A stretch of 33,993 nt of DNA, taken from CAZXVU01 sp964644465. GTDB lineage: Bacteria; Chlamydiota; Chlamydiia; Chlamydiales; SM23-39. The notes below the pieces were generated by a model that did not search any database, was not told where the DNA came from, and saw only the letters and a program-made list of their open reading frames with translations. Location: the NCBI GenBank assembly GCA_964644465.1, contig CAZXVU010000010.1, positions 1 through 33,993 on the forward strand. Reading direction: 5' to 3'. A program made the position numbers and the translations under genes. Below, piece after piece: positions 32,954 to 33,993 of the stretch (its first letter is position 1; every line of letters starts with the position of its first letter).

Positions 32954-33928
32954 ATGAACTCGATTTCCCATCCGATTTGTTCTAAAAATGATTTGAAAAC
33001 CCCGAAAACTTTATCGGAAGATGAGACATGTCTATTTTTCCAGATTCCTTCCCGTCAATTTGTCTTAAAACAACATACAAGAGACAGCTTAAGAAAAAAA
33101 ATCGGCACTATTGAACACCTTTCTTTTTCGCTTTTAAAAAGAATTGATCAGGGTGAATCAATTTATATCGCTATGGAGTTTGTCGATCCTCCTAGAAAGC
33201 ATGCCTATATTCCCTCATTAGCTTCTATGAGATCCATAGCCCAACACTACAAGAAAAAGTATGGAATTGAAATTGACTTTGTTTCGGAAAAGCATGCGGC
33301 ATCCAAAATCATACAACTCACAAGATCTGAAGATCTGACTCTTCGAGGACTGATCATTTATCAAGAAGATACCTATCACGTAACTCCCGTTCTACTCTAT
33401 CGGCAAACAAACTGGCAAGTTTTGATTATGAATTGCAATGGACCAAAAGAGGTTCTTGCAGCCGATATCCTTAATGGCAACCCAAAAATTGAAATGTATA
33501 TTTCTCATGGGAATCGAGTTGCCGATGGTCACTCATGCAGAGTCGAAGCAATAGCTCTACTGAAATATGCTCTTATTTGGTTTCAGAAAAAATCTCCTGC
33601 TTCCCTCTCAAAACTCATTAAAACCAAAGATGCACTTGTAGCAAATGCTCCCGTGAAAATGTTCTTTGTGCCCAAACAATGGGCAGTTGGCTGCCATATT
33701 AAAACAGGTTTTCAATCAGCAGGAGCTCTTGTCAAGGATCCGATCAATCACAAAAATGAAACATATGATCAATGGCTGGGAAGACAACCAAAGATCACAC
33801 AAATCAAATTTTCAATCATGGATCAGGATAAAACCGAAGTTTGCGCAATCTCCCTAAAGAAAGAGATGCCTCTCTACACTCTCAGAAAAACAGACCAACT
33901 TTTACAAACTCTCAAGACTCTTAAATAG
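32954..33928 (+). CDS. Putative CE-clan (YopJ/Ulp-like) cysteine enzyme, effector candidate
   Basis: A 324-residue soluble protein without signal peptide. Residues 135-210 resemble the catalytic core of CE-clan enzymes: a strand with His142 ('YHVTPVLLYRQTNWQVLIMNCNG', by position 141-163), an acidic/amide position at Asn160 18 residues later, and Cys195 in 'DGHSCRVEAIALLKYAL', which looks like the 'S-x-C-x-x-F-A-L-x-x-A' helix of YopJ. The His-to-Cys distance (53) is shorter than in YopJ (63), and the usual Gln before the Cys is not seen. Members in pathogens act as acetyltransferases, deubiquitinases or deSUMOylases in the host. The assignment is tentative. The gene is AT-rich and has its own promoter. 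Confidence 0.6.
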   Translation: MNSISHPICSKNDLKTPKTLSEDETCLFFQIPSRQFVLKQHTRDSLRKKIGTIEHLSFSLLKRIDQGESIYIAMEFVDPPRKHAYIPSLASMRSIAQHYKKKYGIEIDFVSEKHAASKIIQLTRSEDLTLRGLIIYQEDTYHVTPVLLYRQTNWQVLIMNCNGPKEVLAADILNGNPKIEMYISHGNRVADGHSCRVEAIALLKYALIWFQKKSPASLSKLIKTKDALVANAPVKMFFVPKQWAVGCHIKTGFQSAGALVKDPINHKNETYDQWLGRQPKITQIKFSIMDQDKTEVCAISLKKEMPLYTLRKTDQLLQTLKTLK

Positions 33929-33941
33929 ACTCCGTTTGGAC

Positions 33942-33977
33942 AAAAAAAAGCCCTGACTAAATTGCTCTAGTCAGGGC
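33942..33977 (-). terminator. Intrinsic terminator of a minus-strand gene lying beyond the window
   Basis: A perfect ten-pair stem (GCCCTGACTA at 33950-33959, its inverse at 33968-33977, eight-base loop) is followed on the minus strand by eight T (33949-33942). On the plus strand it is followed by purines, so it serves a gene entering from the right edge. Confidence 0.75.
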
Positions 33978-33993
33978 GAAAGAAAAATCTGGC

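Noticed and set aside
32954..33928. Direct identification as ChlaDub1/2 (CT868/CT867)
   Set aside because: Those have a His-Trp pair and a longer His-to-Cys spacing. The His here is followed by Val and the spacing is shorter, so only the clan-level suggestion is kept.
1..33993. CRISPR arrays, tRNA or rRNA genes, transposases, phage genes
   Set aside because: No regularly spaced repeats, no cloverleaf-like stretch and no transposase or phage motif were seen. The intergenic spaces are all short.

Overview
The window reads as chromosome of a member of the phylum Chlamydiae outside the family Chlamydiaceae (an 'environmental' chlamydia such as Waddlia or Parachlamydia relatives). The evidence is the gene content and neighbourhoods. 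The hflX, PhnP-like hydrolase, DadA-like oxidoreductase and mdh genes lie near one another, as I recall for CT375-CT380 of C. trachomatis. A glycogen branching enzyme sits beside a chlamydial-type hypothetical gene, a YhgN/MarC gene is present, and a tgt gene is fused by overlap to a YpdP/YhhQ transporter gene. Citrate synthase is present, which Chlamydiaceae lack. Base composition looks moderate (mid-40s % GC by eye), with an AT-richer right end. The exact genus cannot be fixed from the sequence alone.

Layout. At 1-269 is the 3' end of an unknown gene. From 7663 down to 266 a minus-strand run reads mtaB, a hypothetical gene, an exported-looking aldo/keto reductase, glgB and ligA, with a terminator after the reductase. 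A plus-strand segment (7843-9438) holds marC, then a Prx5-like peroxiredoxin coupled to a small gene. A second minus run (14491 to 9440) reads a membrane protein, a DAO-family oxidoreductase, a small hypothetical gene, a PhnP-like hydrolase, hflX and radC. A plus-strand single-TM protein (14603-15613) follows. A third minus run (23142 to 15579) reads a large filamentous-haemagglutinin-like exoprotein, a TIGR04255 protein, mdh (carrying a one-base frameshift), a mitochondrial-type citrate synthase and a proline iminopeptidase-like hydrolase. Then come dus (plus) and the yhhQ-tgt pair (minus), which together form a tRNA modification block. The right end holds a one-TM hypothetical, an EamA transporter and a TspO gene that converge into a 100-N assembly gap, an MFS exporter, a DUF378 protein, an MHS-type MFS transporter, and two effector-like genes: one with an HETTH zinc-protease motif and one resembling CE-clan (YopJ/Ulp-like) enzymes.

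How it fits together. The identified functions are typical of a host-dependent bacterium that keeps its own TCA enzymes and glycogen metabolism, modifies tRNA (MtaB, Dus, TGT) probably with salvaged queuine, and exports or imports metabolites by MFS/DMT carriers. The most interesting material is the accessory layer: the FHA-like exoprotein without a partner transporter in view, the two candidate effectors whose AT-rich leaders look alike, and several RNA hairpins that enclose start codons, stop codons or a Shine-Dalgarno sequence. No tRNA, rRNA, CRISPR array, insertion sequence or prophage was seen. No stretch longer than about 190 bases lacks a gene or gap.
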